Positions 1-10,722 of a stretch of DNA of 64,000 bases are shown piece after piece. The stretch is from Acetomicrobium hydrogeniformans ATCC BAA-1850 (GTDB taxonomy: Bacteria > Synergistota > Synergistia > Synergistales > Acetomicrobiaceae). Numbering within the stretch: the stretch's first letter is position 1; each line of letters starts with the position of its first letter. The notes under the pieces were generated by a model that searched no databases, was not told where the DNA came from, and saw only the letters and a list, made by a program, of their open reading frames with translations. The stretch is taken from the NCBI RefSeq assembly GCF_000160455.2, contig NZ_ACJX03000001.1:310001-374000 (forward strand). The letters are read 5' to 3'. A program made the translations under genes and the position numbers.

Positions 1-308
1 AAAATCCTTTCGCCCCATTCTAAAACGACAGGCTCGTTATCCTTGCTCTGGGCAAATACCATTGAGTCATTTACGTAATACTCAACGTAAGGAGCTGTAA
101 GCGTCATATCGGCTCGCTTTATGACAACGCTCCCTTCGGCCTCGGCACGGTTCTCAGCCTCAAAAAAAACCACCCTATCCGCTTCCAGCGTGATTGGCAA
201 GGAAGCATCTTGAGCAACGGCACAAGTGCTTGCGAAAGATACAAAAAATATCAATAAAAAAATATAAATACCTTTTTTGCGTAGACTCGAATGGTCGCGT
301 CTCATCAT
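1..308 (-). CDS. LptA/LptD-type OstA-domain protein, N-terminal part (runs off window)
   Basis: Partial gene; only the first about 102 codons are present, starting at tandem ATG codons (308 and 305) and leaving the window at base 1. The product opens with a basic stretch and a hydrophobic signal peptide (about residues 12-32, ending near A-V-A-Q-D) and continues into a beta-rich segment with the pattern LEADRVVFFEAENRAEAEG, which is the start of an OstA (LptA-like) domain. These proteins bridge or receive LPS in the periplasm during transport to the outer membrane. It lies 33 bp downstream of lptC on the same strand, as expected for an LPS export operon. Whether it is a stand-alone LptA or the N-terminus of LptD cannot be decided from the part seen. 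Confidence 0.7.
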   Translation of the reverse strand, partial: MMRRDHSSLRKKGIYIFLLIFFVSFASTCAVAQDASLPITLEADRVVFFEAENRAEAEGSVVIKRADMTLTAPYVEYYVNDSMVFAQSKDNEPVVLEWGERI

Positions 309-341
309 GTTTATTCCCCTTCTATTGGAACGAAAGTGATG

Positions 342-896
342 TCATTTGTTTGCCAAGTCTTGCGCTTTATATACTACTTTAACCCTTTCAGACAATTGCA
401 TTTCACCGGAAAGGCGCACCACTCCTCTCTGGGACTCTATTTCTATCAAATCGCCAAAGGCACGAATGCCGTTATCAAAGAAAAAAAGTTTTTCGTCAGG
501 TTTCCAGTGTATCTCAGGGGATTCCCAATGATACTTATCCGAACTTACCTGTGTAATGCCTTTGGCATCCTTTAAACTGACAACACCCCCGGACAATTCG
601 GGAACGCTCCCCTTCTTAGCCTGCACCTTCCATTCGGTATCGCTGCTTCCTTTAATGGAAATACTAATATCTTCAAGAACATACATATCTTTCGTCTTCC
701 ATCCTTTTTTAGCGTCCAATATATACAGACTGTCGTCAATTATATTTTGATAATGGATATTTTCTACTGCAAAGACATTTTTATTACCGTCATCACTTTC
801 GACAGTCAAATACAAATCCCTCACCAAAAAAGCAGCGAAGAAGCCGGCAAAAACGATAAAAAGAATTATAAGCCACAGCCTCTTTTTACCAAACAA
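342..896 (-). CDS. lptC: LptC-like LPS export protein
   Basis: About 184 residues: a short basic N-terminus, one membrane segment (WLIILFIVFAGFFAAFLV), then a periplasmic beta-rich domain containing AVENIHYQNI-type and later IEIESQRGVVRL-type strands, as in LptC, which hands LPS from LptBFG to LptA. Size matches the family (about 190). The open frame reaches a GTG at 926, but that would overlap the upstream gene by 41 bp and lacks a good ribosome-binding site. A TTG at 896 is preceded by AAAGGAG with an 11-base gap, leaves an 11-bp overlap with the upstream stop, and gives the typical start MFGKKRLW, so I prefer it. The OstA-domain gene follows 33 bp downstream. Confidence 0.75.
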   Translation of the reverse strand: MFGKKRLWLIILFIVFAGFFAAFLVRDLYLTVESDDGNKNVFAVENIHYQNIIDDSLYILDAKKGWKTKDMYVLEDISISIKGSSDTEWKVQAKKGSVPELSGGVVSLKDAKGITQVSSDKYHWESPEIHWKPDEKLFFFDNGIRAFGDLIEIESQRGVVRLSGEMQLSERVKVVYKAQDLANK

Positions 897-2061
897 TTCG
901 CCATCTTCTCCTTTCTTCGACAACACCTAACACCTTACTTCGTTCAACTTTTAAAAGGAGCATTTTCTGAATCCCGCTAATTTTTACTCTGTTGTCATTG
1001 ATCCACGCGAGATCATATCCATCGCTAAAGGCCCATCTGATGTTGGACTCCATCGCTGCTTTCTTAAAATCTTCAAATGAATAGGCATTTTGGCTTTCAG
1101 TCGATAGAAGCTCATACATAGTTTCAGTATCTCCGGCTATCCAGCTTTCTACAAAAAGCCTTACAACCTCCTCTTTGGTCATGGAAGTTTCTTTTTCGAT
1201 ATCCTTCAAAATGTTCTTCAAAAGAACGTCCGTATCTGTCTCTTGCGGTTCTTGTACCCTAAGCAACGGATCGGGCCCGGGGGGTATCCTCGGCACAACA
1301 ATCTTGTCGCTTTCACCGGCGACATCCTCTTTTTCAGAAGGAATTGTTTCATCAGGGGCTTTCTTCTCCTTCATTCCTGTTTCTTTATCGTCACTTTCTA
1401 CCGTGTGTTTAGCGGGAAGCTCTACCACGATCTTCTCAAATTCCGGTTTTTCCCCAGCATTTTCGCTACCATGCCAGGTTTCCTCTGCCTTTGTATGTTT
1501 TTGAATGTCGGCCTCTGCTTGTAATGTTTTCGACCCAAAAGGGAAAAGCATTTCTCTCGGCTCAAGCCCGCCTAAAAGGACGGTAAATTCTTCGGCGTCG
1601 ATTTTTGGAAAATATACCAAACCCTGCAATAAACCGTATATGGGTTCATCGAAGCTGCTGTCATAAGCCAACAGGCTCAAGTTCTCTCCGTCTTTTTTCA
1701 AAAATAGATGTTCTGATAAAGGATTCAAAGACAGAGGCTTTATGCCGAAGTTATATATCGTAAGGAGAAAAGGCTCGCTTTCATCGAGCCTTAAATCCTT
1801 GACAAAGGCCCGGCGATACTTTTCTTTATCTTGTTCGCCGAACCCTTGTCTTTTAGCTTCAATGGAAACCCAAGGGTCTACAATATCTTCGGGATAATGG
1901 ACCAGCCATACCAGGCAATCCGTACCCCAGCAAAAGGCCGTGCTGCCTTGGAGCTTTTCCACCAGTTCTATGGCAACATCTTCTGCCCACGCCGACCCCG
2001 CAAAAAGAGGACATAGGCAGAAGAATATCGAAATCAAAGCTATCCAGCTTACCTTCCTCAA
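886..2061 (-). CDS. Secreted protein of unknown function with C-terminal NTF2-like region
   Basis: About 391 residues. I chose TTG 2061 (preceded by AAGGGG at 8 bases), which yields a clean signal peptide MRKVSWIALISIFF...AWAED; an ATG at 2085 in the same frame adds 8 residues without a good ribosome-binding site. The mature protein has an N-terminal globular part (about 30-190), a long acidic Lys/Glu/Pro-rich linker (about 190-290), and a C-terminal part of about 100 residues beginning VVRLFVESWIAGDTETMYELL, which has the helix pattern of NTF2/SnoaL-like domains. The stop overlaps the lptC start, implying translational coupling with LPS export. No named family recognised; the C-terminal fold is an inference from pattern only. 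Confidence 0.6.
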   Translation of the reverse strand: MRKVSWIALISIFFCLCPLFAGSAWAEDVAIELVEKLQGSTAFCWGTDCLVWLVHYPEDIVDPWVSIEAKRQGFGEQDKEKYRRAFVKDLRLDESEPFLLTIYNFGIKPLSLNPLSEHLFLKKDGENLSLLAYDSSFDEPIYGLLQGLVYFPKIDAEEFTVLLGGLEPREMLFPFGSKTLQAEADIQKHTKAEETWHGSENAGEKPEFEKIVVELPAKHTVESDDKETGMKEKKAPDETIPSEKEDVAGESDKIVVPRIPPGPDPLLRVQEPQETDTDVLLKNILKDIEKETSMTKEEVVRLFVESWIAGDTETMYELLSTESQNAYSFEDFKKAAMESNIRWAFSDGYDLAWINDNRVKISGIQKMLLLKVERSKVLGVVEERRRWRIVW

Positions 2062-2091
2062 AAGATGAACCCCTTCTTTGTACATTTGCGA

Positions 2092-2517
2092 TTATAGCTT
2101 GTAATCTATAACAGCAGAAACACCCACTCCTTGAACTCTTCTAAATCGCTCCAAAGGGTTTAGAGAATCAATGGGTATTAAAATTTCTATCCTGAAGCGA
2201 TCCTGAAACTTGGCATCAATCCTTGCTACAGCTTTCGTATTATCTATGGCCGATTTCGGACCCGAAACCTGGGCAGCACCTATGCGCGTCCCTTGGCCTA
2301 CGGATACTATTGGCACAACTTTGGTAGATTCTTCGGAAGCCACACCTCTATTTAACGTGACAGTGTTTATGAAATCGTTAAGGGGATCAGCTATAGTCTC
2401 TACCAAAAAACCTCCCCCGATAACGCCTATTATATCCGATACATCGAAGGCATATGCAATGCCTCCTCCTGTAGAAATCATTGCGGCCAAAGTCAAAATT
2501 AAGATAATTTTCTTCAT
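2092..2517 (-). CDS. Secreted protein of unknown function, 141 aa
   Basis: Signal peptide MKKIILILTLAAMISTGGG...AYA, followed by a Gly/Ile-rich segment (DIIGVIGGGFLVETIADPLNDF) and a C-terminal half with alternating hydrophobic residues that would suit beta-strands, ending in VIDYKL. I do not recognise the family. It is 30 bp upstream of the secreted NTF2-like gene and 69 bp downstream of another exported protein on the same strand, so it is probably part of the same envelope operon that ends in lptC and the OstA gene. Only the signal peptide and the context are solid. Confidence 0.6.
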   Translation of the reverse strand: MKKIILILTLAAMISTGGGIAYAFDVSDIIGVIGGGFLVETIADPLNDFINTVTLNRGVASEESTKVVPIVSVGQGTRIGAAQVSGPKSAIDNTKAVARIDAKFQDRFRIEILIPIDSLNPLERFRRVQGVGVSAVIDYKL

Positions 2518-2585
2518 TACTTTACCCCTCCAACAACATATACATTAGTCGTTAACAAATAGACATAATGTAATTATCTTTATCC

Positions 2586-3629
2586 CTATTTGGTTTTATT
2601 GATAGTCGTAGATGTATTTTTCGTTTGCTCGTCCTCTTCCGCAGGAGGAGGAGGTGTCTGCGACGGGTTAATTATGCTTTGTAATATCTCGGGCACGGGA
2701 TAGGCCCTTACAGTCGTAACTTTAGCAGTTTCCAGATAAAAAGGGGTACCTGCCGGTATGTCTTTGACATCGCCCTTCACGAGCATTCCACCTGCAAAAC
2801 CGAGAGGACCGAGCAAAATAGCACCGACAAAACTGGCTCCGGCCGCTGCAATTACGCTATCGTCGGCCTGGCTGGCTTTTTCTGCTTCTTCGCCCATCAT
2901 TACCGGGATTTTATTTACAAGATCTAAAGGTATGATATGATCGAAGGCGATTTTAACCTCTGCAGGTCTACCAAAACTCCTGGGAGGTTTTATGCTGTCA
3001 ATTCTACCGAGAACGTAGCTTCCTGAAGGGGCGATCAAGGATGTATTTATGACAAAATCGCCCTGCATTACAAGCTCAACGGGATCTCCCACCTTTACGT
3101 CCTGAGGCGATAGAGTGTTCTTCAAGGCCACTTTAAAAACCTTTTTGTCGGGAACTTCAACTTCCTCCCATGTTATGCCCTCAGGAAGTATTAATCCTAC
3201 TATTCGCTCAAGCCTCATCGCAAAGGGCCCGTCTATTTTAGGTTCACCCTCCAGCAGCTTCTCAAGAGCTTCTAGGCGTTCCTTCAAATTACCGTCGCCA
3301 ATCTTCTGTGTTACGATCCACTCGCATACCCCTAACTTAAAAATGAAGGACGGTTGATCCGGCAATCCATTCTCCAGAAAATTCAAGAAAGCTTGCTGAC
3401 GTTCCGAAAGGCTTCCCGGCAACTCTCTGCCGAAATAGGCTTTTTCTATTTCGGACAAACGAGACATTAATCCTCCGCTTTTAGGCTGCCCATAGGTCAA
3501 CTCTTCGATGTGGGATAGAATCTCAAAAGGGGGTTTATCAAGGGCTTCCTCCCCGTATGCAGCCATGTTACTAGAGATAATCATCGCTATTGCCATTACT
3601 ATAAGCAGGCTTTTCAGTTTCCCTGTCAT
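2586..3629 (-). CDS. Exported protein with YG/FG helical repeats and a beta domain
   Basis: 347 residues with signal peptide (MTGKLKSLLIVMAIAMIIS...AYG). Residues about 36-88 contain two copies of a repeat of the form IEELTYGQPKSGGLMSRLSEIE then IEKAYFGRELPGSLSERQQAFLNFLE, i.e. hydrophobic-x-x-(Y/F)-G-x4-6-G-S/G-L-x-x-R. After a helical stretch, residues about 165-235 look like a beta domain (VGDPVELVMQGDFVI...GSYVLGRIDSI), followed by a Gly/Ala-rich hydrophobic segment near 265-285 and a Pro/Thr-rich tail. The start has AAGGGAG upstream. It is 14 bp downstream of pyrG and heads the block of secreted proteins leading to lptC. Similar repeats occur in exported proteins of other diderms; function unknown. 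Confidence 0.6.
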   Translation of the reverse strand: MTGKLKSLLIVMAIAMIISSNMAAYGEEALDKPPFEILSHIEELTYGQPKSGGLMSRLSEIEKAYFGRELPGSLSERQQAFLNFLENGLPDQPSFIFKLGVCEWIVTQKIGDGNLKERLEALEKLLEGEPKIDGPFAMRLERIVGLILPEGITWEEVEVPDKKVFKVALKNTLSPQDVKVGDPVELVMQGDFVINTSLIAPSGSYVLGRIDSIKPPRSFGRPAEVKIAFDHIIPLDLVNKIPVMMGEEAEKASQADDSVIAAAGASFVGAILLGPLGFAGGMLVKGDVKDIPAGTPFYLETAKVTTVRAYPVPEILQSIINPSQTPPPPAEEDEQTKNTSTTINKTK

Positions 3630-3643
3630 GACAGTCGCTCCCT

Positions 3644-5281
<1,638 letters not shown>

Positions 5282-5306
5282 TTAAGATAGTCAATATCAT
5301 ATCATC

Positions 5307-5337
5307 TAAAAAGGCCGAGGAGGCTCTTCTCTCGGCC
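5307..5337 (-). terminator. Rho-independent terminator after phosphohexomutase gene
   Basis: On the minus strand GGCCGAG (5337-5331) pairs with CTCGGCC (5319-5313), followed by TTTTTAG. It lies between the phosphohexomutase stop and the pyrG start. Confidence 0.75.
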
Positions 5338-5379
5338 AAAGGTAGCAAATATAAATTTATTTGACATGGTAAAAACTGC

Positions 5380-6762
5380 TTATTTTACATCAAGTCCGAA
5401 TACGTTCACTGCACTCTCTTTAAATTTTTGCAAGATATCTTCTCCCTTTGCCTCGACATAAAGGCGAACTACGTCTTCAGTTCCCGATGGTCTCAATAAA
5501 ATCCACGCCCTCTCGCAGATTATTTTCAATCCGTCATCTCTTTTTACAGATATAACAGCATCGCCGCAAAGAGAACGATCCTGCCAACTGTCGATTAGAG
5601 AAATTACTTTTTCCTTCTGATCATGGGCAACTTTGAAGTCGAGCCTTGTGGAGACATATTTTGCACCAATTTTATCGTATACTGCTCCAAGCAATTCCTT
5701 TAAGCTGCGCCCCGTTTCAACGACGGCCTTTAATACCAGAAGGCAGATAAGGATGCCATCTTTTTCAGGGATATGTCCTGCTATGGAGGCTCCCCCGGAC
5801 TCTTCCCCTGCCAACAAAACCTTTTCCTTCAAGAGCAATTGGCCTAAATATTTAAATCCCACGGGGGTTTCCCAAACCCGTTGGCCTGTAAGTTTAGCTA
5901 TTTCGTCCAACATATGTGTCGTAGCCACAGTTCTTGCCACTCCACCGGTGCGACCGGTTTCCAGCAAATATGAATATAGTATGGCTAATATATAGTTTGC
6001 CGGGTAAAATTCACCTTTTTCGTCGACAACTCCAAATCTATCGGCATCGCCATCCGTAGAAAGTCCAATTACATTCAATTCCTTAACCTTACCTATGAGA
6101 GACTCCAAAGTCTCTTTTTTGGGCTCCGGACTTAATCCTGCGAAGTCAGGCCTTATATCTTCATTTATAGAAATTGCTTCAAACCCACACTCTCGCAATA
6201 TTCGAGGCAAATATCTGCCGCCAACACCGTGTAATGTATCGACAACGATCTTTTGGGCATTGCCTTCCAATTGAACGATACCCTTGATGTGGGCTATATA
6301 TGATTCGGTGGGGTCGGCATATTCTATGTTTTCGTCGGAAGTGTCTACAGAAGACGGCGCCATCGCTATGTAAGACTCAATTTTGCCGGTGATATCGGGA
6401 GTGGCCGGACCCGCGAAATAGGGAATATATTTGAGCCCCTGATACTCGGGAGGATTATGGCTTGCAGTGAACATTATTGCTCCTCTTGCACCATATTCCT
6501 TCACAGCATAAGCGCACGTTGGAGTAGCTGTCGGTCCTTCCAATATCGTCGGCTTAAGCCCCATAGCTGCCAAAACCCCGGCAGCTATGGCTGCAAATTT
6601 TTCGCCCAGAAAACGGCCATCACGAGCCACCAGCACACTTGCCCTATCACCGTATTCTTTAAGTATATATTTACCTATCGCCCAACTAACCCTTTTTACA
6701 TTATTGACGGTAAAATCGTCTGCTATTATTCCACGCCAACCATCGGTCCCAAATTTAATCAC
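5380..6762 (-). CDS. Phosphoglucomutase/phosphomannomutase family enzyme
   Basis: About 460 residues of the alpha-D-phosphohexomutase family, which interconverts hexose 1- and 6-phosphates for envelope sugar synthesis. All four signature regions are present: FGTDGWRG at the N-terminus, the phosphoserine loop TASHNPPEYQG (active Ser about residue 101), the metal loop DGDADRFG, the sugar-binding loop GEESGG, and the C-terminal phosphate-binding RPSGTE. GTG 6762 is preceded by TTGAGGTGA, giving MIKFGTDGWRG; an in-frame GTG at 6771 would overlap the upstream stop. Next to the M23 endopeptidase and probably co-transcribed with it. Substrate (glucose, mannose or glucosamine phosphate) cannot be assigned from sequence alone. 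Confidence 0.9.
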   Translation of the reverse strand: MIKFGTDGWRGIIADDFTVNNVKRVSWAIGKYILKEYGDRASVLVARDGRFLGEKFAAIAAGVLAAMGLKPTILEGPTATPTCAYAVKEYGARGAIMFTASHNPPEYQGLKYIPYFAGPATPDITGKIESYIAMAPSSVDTSDENIEYADPTESYIAHIKGIVQLEGNAQKIVVDTLHGVGGRYLPRILRECGFEAISINEDIRPDFAGLSPEPKKETLESLIGKVKELNVIGLSTDGDADRFGVVDEKGEFYPANYILAILYSYLLETGRTGGVARTVATTHMLDEIAKLTGQRVWETPVGFKYLGQLLLKEKVLLAGEESGGASIAGHIPEKDGILICLLVLKAVVETGRSLKELLGAVYDKIGAKYVSTRLDFKVAHDQKEKVISLIDSWQDRSLCGDAVISVKRDDGLKIICERAWILLRPSGTEDVVRLYVEAKGEDILQKFKESAVNVFGLDVK

Positions 6763-6767
6763 AATTA

Positions 6768-8192
6768 TCACCTCAAGTACTTCAAAGGATTGACGGGAGA
6801 ATTATTTTTTCTGACTTCAAAATGTAGATGTGGTCCCGTAGCCCTGCCAGTCGCTCCAACAGTCGCAATTACCTGACCTGCGCTAACCCTCTGACCTCGC
6901 TTTACCGAAATGCTGTTGCAGTGGCCGTATAATGTCCTATATCCTCGACCATGATCTATTACGACTGTGCGGCCATATCCACCCATCCATCCGGCGTGAA
7001 CAACACGACCAGCCGCTGCAGCAGCTATGCGAGTACCCCTCGGGGCAGCAATATCCAAACCCGTATGAAGATCTTTACGACCCGAAAAGGGATCTCGCCT
7101 ATATCCGAATCGGCTCGTAAGTCGTCCTCTTACGGGCCATCTAAATCCTATAGAACCGCTGTTTCCACTGGCCCTCGAAGTCCCGCTTGTAAAACTGCTC
7201 AGATCCTTTGCTCCCGGCAAGAAGATTTCGCTTCCGGCTATCAAGACTGCATCAGTTTCAATAGAATTCGCAGCCGCAATTGCCTCAATGTAAATTCCGT
7301 ATTTTTTTGCAATAGAGCTTAAAGTATCTCCCTTGTTTACCTTGTAAAATATACCGTCCTGGTTGGGGATCCTTAATTTGCTGCCTGGTTTCAGTAAGTC
7401 AGGATTCTTCAGATCATTACAGCCAAATAAAGTATTGATATCTAAATTCACTTTATTTGCTATCGTCCAGAGGCTGTCGCCTTCTTGGACTGTATAAGTA
7501 CGGGTTTCTATCTTTGGGGCGGATTTTGCTTCTTCTTCGGCTTTGGCGCGCCTTTTTAACAGCTCTTTCAAAACGACGTCGACATTGTCCTTAGATGTTG
7601 GGATTAAGAGAATATCGCCGACATTCAACTTGTGTATGTTGCTAATTTGATTGGCCTTGGCGATATCTTCGATCGAAATTCCATACTCCGTGTATCTTTT
7701 GACTATGCTGGCCAAGGTTTCGCCCTGTTGAACTTCATGTACCCGATAATCGGGCGTTACCTCTTCGAGAACTATCTCACCGCTACTATTGTCGTTTCCG
7801 GCTTGGAAAGCAGTATCCTGCCCGTTAAAATACTCTTCTTGCAACTTGTTTAGTTTTTCCTGGACATCATTTCCCGGCTCTTTTTCTTGCGAGTCTGCGT
7901 TGTTCAAAGTCTTCTCCTTAAACATTATTGCCCCGGAACCGTCTGGCAAAGGACCTATGGCACCCATGTCTCCATCGGGAATAAGTAGGTCTGTTACATC
8001 AACGATCAAGTACCCCGGCAAGCCAAATTCTTTTGCTTCCAAAAAACTCAAGCTTTCCAGTGCTTCTACTTTTGACCTTTGAAGGGCAGCTCCAGTTATA
8101 AATACCGTAGCAGAAATCATTAACGCAACAAATACGAGGAAATCCAACCTTTTCTTAAAGGACTTACCATTAACAGGATCGTGCTCGAACAT
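6768..8192 (-). CDS. Membrane-anchored LysM/M23 peptidoglycan endopeptidase
   Basis: 474 residues. One N-terminal membrane segment (about 16-37) places the rest in the periplasm. Three LysM modules (about 151-198, 231-276, 281-326) bind glycan; the C-terminal M23 domain (about 358-468) has the zinc ligands in HTGLD (H376, D380) and the HLH motif (H455, H457), with H424 in LYGH. An intact active site indicates a true metallo-endopeptidase rather than an EnvC/NlpD-type activator. Start ATG has AGGAGGGGG upstream. It ends 6 bp before the phosphohexomutase GTG, so the two are likely coupled. Role: cell wall remodelling. Confidence 0.92.
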   Translation of the reverse strand: MFEHDPVNGKSFKKRLDFLVFVALMISATVFITGAALQRSKVEALESLSFLEAKEFGLPGYLIVDVTDLLIPDGDMGAIGPLPDGSGAIMFKEKTLNNADSQEKEPGNDVQEKLNKLQEEYFNGQDTAFQAGNDNSSGEIVLEEVTPDYRVHEVQQGETLASIVKRYTEYGISIEDIAKANQISNIHKLNVGDILLIPTSKDNVDVVLKELLKRRAKAEEEAKSAPKIETRTYTVQEGDSLWTIANKVNLDINTLFGCNDLKNPDLLKPGSKLRIPNQDGIFYKVNKGDTLSSIAKKYGIYIEAIAAANSIETDAVLIAGSEIFLPGAKDLSSFTSGTSRASGNSGSIGFRWPVRGRLTSRFGYRRDPFSGRKDLHTGLDIAAPRGTRIAAAAAGRVVHAGWMGGYGRTVVIDHGRGYRTLYGHCNSISVKRGQRVSAGQVIATVGATGRATGPHLHFEVRKNNSPVNPLKYLR

Positions 8193-8244
8193 CTCTCCCC
8201 CTCCTAAAACCTAAGCTACGGTATTGATTTAGCTCCTAAGGTTA

Positions 8245-8273
8245 AAATTACCTGAAAAACGAAAAGGATGCAA
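8245..8273 (-). promoter_or_regulatory. Candidate promoter for the M23/phosphohexomutase operon
   Basis: Minus strand TTGCAT (8273-8268), a 17-base spacer and TAATTT (8250-8245), about 50 bp before the M23 start codon. Moderate match to a sigma-70 promoter. Confidence 0.4.
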
Positions 8274-8287
8274 CCGTAATTTTGATA

Positions 8288-9631
8288 TTAAACCTTGATA
8301 GTCACCAAAAATTCCTTATTTGAGGATGTTTGCCTTAGTTTTTCCAATATCAAATTCAAGACCTCAGCTTCGTCGAGGTTCGCTATTCTCCTCCTCAGAG
8401 TCCATATCTTAGTCATCTCCTCTTGACTTAAGAGCAATTCTTCCCTTCTGGTACCAGATCTGAGAAGGTCCATAGCAGGGAAGATCCTTTGCTCGGCCAA
8501 CTTTCGAGACAGATGAATTTCCATATTTCCAGTGCCCTTGAACTCCTCGTATATCACGTCATCCATCCTGCTTCCGGTGTCCACTAAAGCCGTACCCACT
8601 ATAGTAAGGCTCCCGCCTTCTTCGATGTTTCTGGCAGCACCAAAGAACTTCTTTGGAAAATATAACGCGACAGGATCCATACCTCCTGACAGAGTCCTGC
8701 CCGATGGCGGAACGATCAAATTTGACGCCCGAGCGAGACGAGTAATAGAATCAAGCAATAAAACAACATCTCTATGAACCTCGACCAGACGCTTAGCCTT
8801 TTCGATGGCCAAATTAGCCACTCTTATGTGTTCTTCGGCCGGCCTGTCAAAGGTAGATGCGATAATCTCCCCATCAACGGAGCGTTGCATATCCGTGACT
8901 TCCTCAGGTCTTTCATCTATAAGCAGCACCATCAGTATGGCTTCGGGGTTATTTGCGGTAATGGCATTGGCGATCTCCTTCAGAAGCGTAGTCTTGCCGG
9001 CTTTTGGGGGAGATACTATCAAAGCCCTTTGTCCCTTTCCCATAGGGGCAAAAAGGTCGATTAAACGAGTTGACAATATGTCCGATCTTGTTTCTAATTT
9101 AAGCTTTTCATTCGGAAATATCGGCGTGAGACGTTCGAAATGGGGCCTCTGTCTGGCCATCTCGGGATCGGAGAAATTTACCATCTCGACCCGCAACAAC
9201 GCATCGTAATGCTCCTGATCCTTCGGGGGTCTAACCATTCCCCAAACCACATCGCCATTACGCAGATCGAATCGCCTGATTTGAGACACAGAAACGTATA
9301 TATCGTGATCACTGGGCAGCAGCCCTGAAGGTCTCAAGAAACCGTATCCCTCGGGCAGAATTTCCAACGTTCCCCCGCTAAAGCGCAATCCAAGTTTATC
9401 AGCCTGCCTAGCTAAAATAGCAACAACCAAGTCATCCTTACGCCTTAAAGTTGTAACAGAAGGAACGGAAATTTCTCTGGCTATCTGGCGTAGATCCTGG
9501 ATTGTGGCCTTAATCAATTCCCTGAAGGTGTATCTGGGGCGCGGAACTGCCGTTACCACTTCCTGTTCTTCCTCGACCGCTATTTTTTTGGTGCTTTCCG
9601 TTGCTTGATCTTCAATGGCATTAGTTCCCAT
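8288..9631 (-). CDS. rho: Transcription termination factor Rho
   Basis: 447 residues. The protein is an RNA-dependent ATPase that terminates transcription. A 30-residue acidic N-terminal extension precedes the Rho N-domain; the cold-shock-like RNA-binding domain contains GYGFLR (about 95-100); the ATPase domain has Walker A SPPKAGKT (207-214), [12 protein letters not shown], Walker [15 protein letters not shown] (about 288-301), and the Q/R-loop segment [10 protein letters not shown]. All functional motifs are intact. The ATG at 9631 lies inside the 3' end of the transaldolase gene (11-bp overlap), so the two are co-transcribed. Confidence 0.97.
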   Translation of the reverse strand: MGTNAIEDQATESTKKIAVEEEQEVVTAVPRPRYTFRELIKATIQDLRQIAREISVPSVTTLRRKDDLVVAILARQADKLGLRFSGGTLEILPEGYGFLRPSGLLPSDHDIYVSVSQIRRFDLRNGDVVWGMVRPPKDQEHYDALLRVEMVNFSDPEMARQRPHFERLTPIFPNEKLKLETRSDILSTRLIDLFAPMGKGQRALIVSPPKAGKTTLLKEIANAITANNPEAILMVLLIDERPEEVTDMQRSVDGEIIASTFDRPAEEHIRVANLAIEKAKRLVEVHRDVVLLLDSITRLARASNLIVPPSGRTLSGGMDPVALYFPKKFFGAARNIEEGGSLTIVGTALVDTGSRMDDVIYEEFKGTGNMEIHLSRKLAEQRIFPAMDLLRSGTRREELLLSQEEMTKIWTLRRRIANLDEAEVLNLILEKLRQTSSNKEFLVTIKV

Positions 9632-10280
9632 GATGCTTAACGTATACCTCCCAATCAGCTAAAAACTTTTTTAAACCCTTATCCGTCAAAGGATGATTAA
9701 ACATTTGCTCCAAAACGTTAAAGGGGAGCGTAACAATATGCGCTCCTGCAACGACAGCATCAAAAACATGTCTAGAATGTCTGATGCTCGCTGCAATAAT
9801 CTCAGTTTTTATGTTATGGATCGAAAATATCTGCGCTATATCTCGAACCAACCCGATTCCATCCTCGCCAATATCATCAAGCCGACCGACAAAGGGGCTG
9901 ACATAGGCAGCTCCCGCCAAGGCTGCAAGCAAAGCCTGTTGGGGCGAAAAAACCAACGTGACATTTACGGGAATTCCCTCTGAAGATAGCTTTTTAGTAG
10001 CTGCTATCCCGTTTTGTATCATAGGGATCTTAACCACGATATTTGGATCCAAAGAACTCAACGATCTTGCCTCTGCAATCATTTCATCGGTATCAGTCGA
10101 TATTACCTCGGCACTAACGGGACCTTTAACAATCTCCGCTATCTTCTTCACATGTTGCCGAAAGGAAATGGAACCCTCTTTCGCAACTAAAGAGGGGTTT
10201 GTGGTAACGCCTCTGATGACCCCCCATTCAAGACCTTTTTCAATCTCGTTGATATTTGCAGTGTCAAGAAACAATTTCAC
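9621..10280 (-). CDS. Small transaldolase / fructose-6-phosphate aldolase family (MipB/TalC)
   Basis: 219 residues, typical of the short bacterial transaldolase subfamily, which works in the non-oxidative pentose phosphate pathway. GTG 10280 follows AGGAGG at 8 bases and gives the family start [10 protein letters not shown]; an in-frame TTG two codons earlier is less likely. Motifs: [13 protein letters not shown] near 27-39 and the Schiff-base lysine in VVKIPM (about residue 84), then [14 protein letters not shown] and [10 protein letters not shown]. Overlaps rho downstream by 11 bp and the upstream unknown gene by 17 bp. Distinguishing transaldolase from F6P aldolase needs active-site comparison. 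Confidence 0.9.
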   Translation of the reverse strand: MKLFLDTANINEIEKGLEWGVIRGVTTNPSLVAKEGSISFRQHVKKIAEIVKGPVSAEVISTDTDEMIAEARSLSSLDPNIVVKIPMIQNGIAATKKLSSEGIPVNVTLVFSPQQALLAALAGAAYVSPFVGRLDDIGEDGIGLVRDIAQIFSIHNIKTEIIAASIRHSRHVFDAVVAGAHIVTLPFNVLEQMFNHPLTDKGLKKFLADWEVYVKHHGN

Positions 10281-10722
10281 TCTCAAAACCTCCTATCGAA
10301 AAGGAAATATCAGCTAATCGCACGCCTTTGCAAGTTATATAAAATTCATATAATCCTTTTTTTAAGGGAGCACCATCGTCGCGCAGTAAATAAAAAACCT
10401 TCACCCCTTCTCCATCTAAATCAACACTCTCATTATGAATCAAATCACCCTCGTAATACCATTCAACACAAGATTCAAAGTAACTGCTGCCCCGGTAGGT
10501 AAAGGCGACACACACTTGCGTTATACCATAGGAAAAACCGGAAGAACTCGAAACTACATTAACGGGCACGAGATCACTGGTTAAATCCTCACACACTATG
10601 ATATTAGTAATCTCTACTGCACCAGAAATCATGTCGCTACGAACCGTAACGACAAAGGAGGGGACTAATAATATAGCGACTGCAAGAATAAATATTAAAG
10701 GCTTTTTAGTCGCATCGTCCAT
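10264..10722 (-). CDS. Exported or membrane-anchored protein of unknown function
   Basis: About 152 residues. ATG 10722 gives [20 protein letters not shown], an N-terminal membrane/signal segment; a GTG at 10737 sits on top of the ribosome-binding site GGAAGGTG and is unlikely. The exported part has alternating hydrophobic residues suggesting a beta sandwich, with four cysteines (including [30 protein letters not shown]) that could form disulfides. No family recognised. It overlaps the transaldolase by 17 bp and is itself overlapped by a short upstream frame, so it sits in a coupled chain leading to rho. Confidence 0.6.
   Translation of the reverse strand: MDDATKKPLIFILAVAILLVPSFVVTVRSDMISGAVEITNIIVCEDLTSDLVPVNVVSSSSGFSYGITQVCVAFTYRGSSYFESCVEWYYEGDLIHNESVDLDGEGVKVFYLLRDDGAPLKKGLYEFYITCKGVRLADISFSIGGFESEIVS

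Noticed and set aside
7632-8082. Plus-strand frames of 73 and 97 codons over the M23 gene
   Set aside because: They are antisense shadows of a well-supported protein with LysM and M23 motifs.
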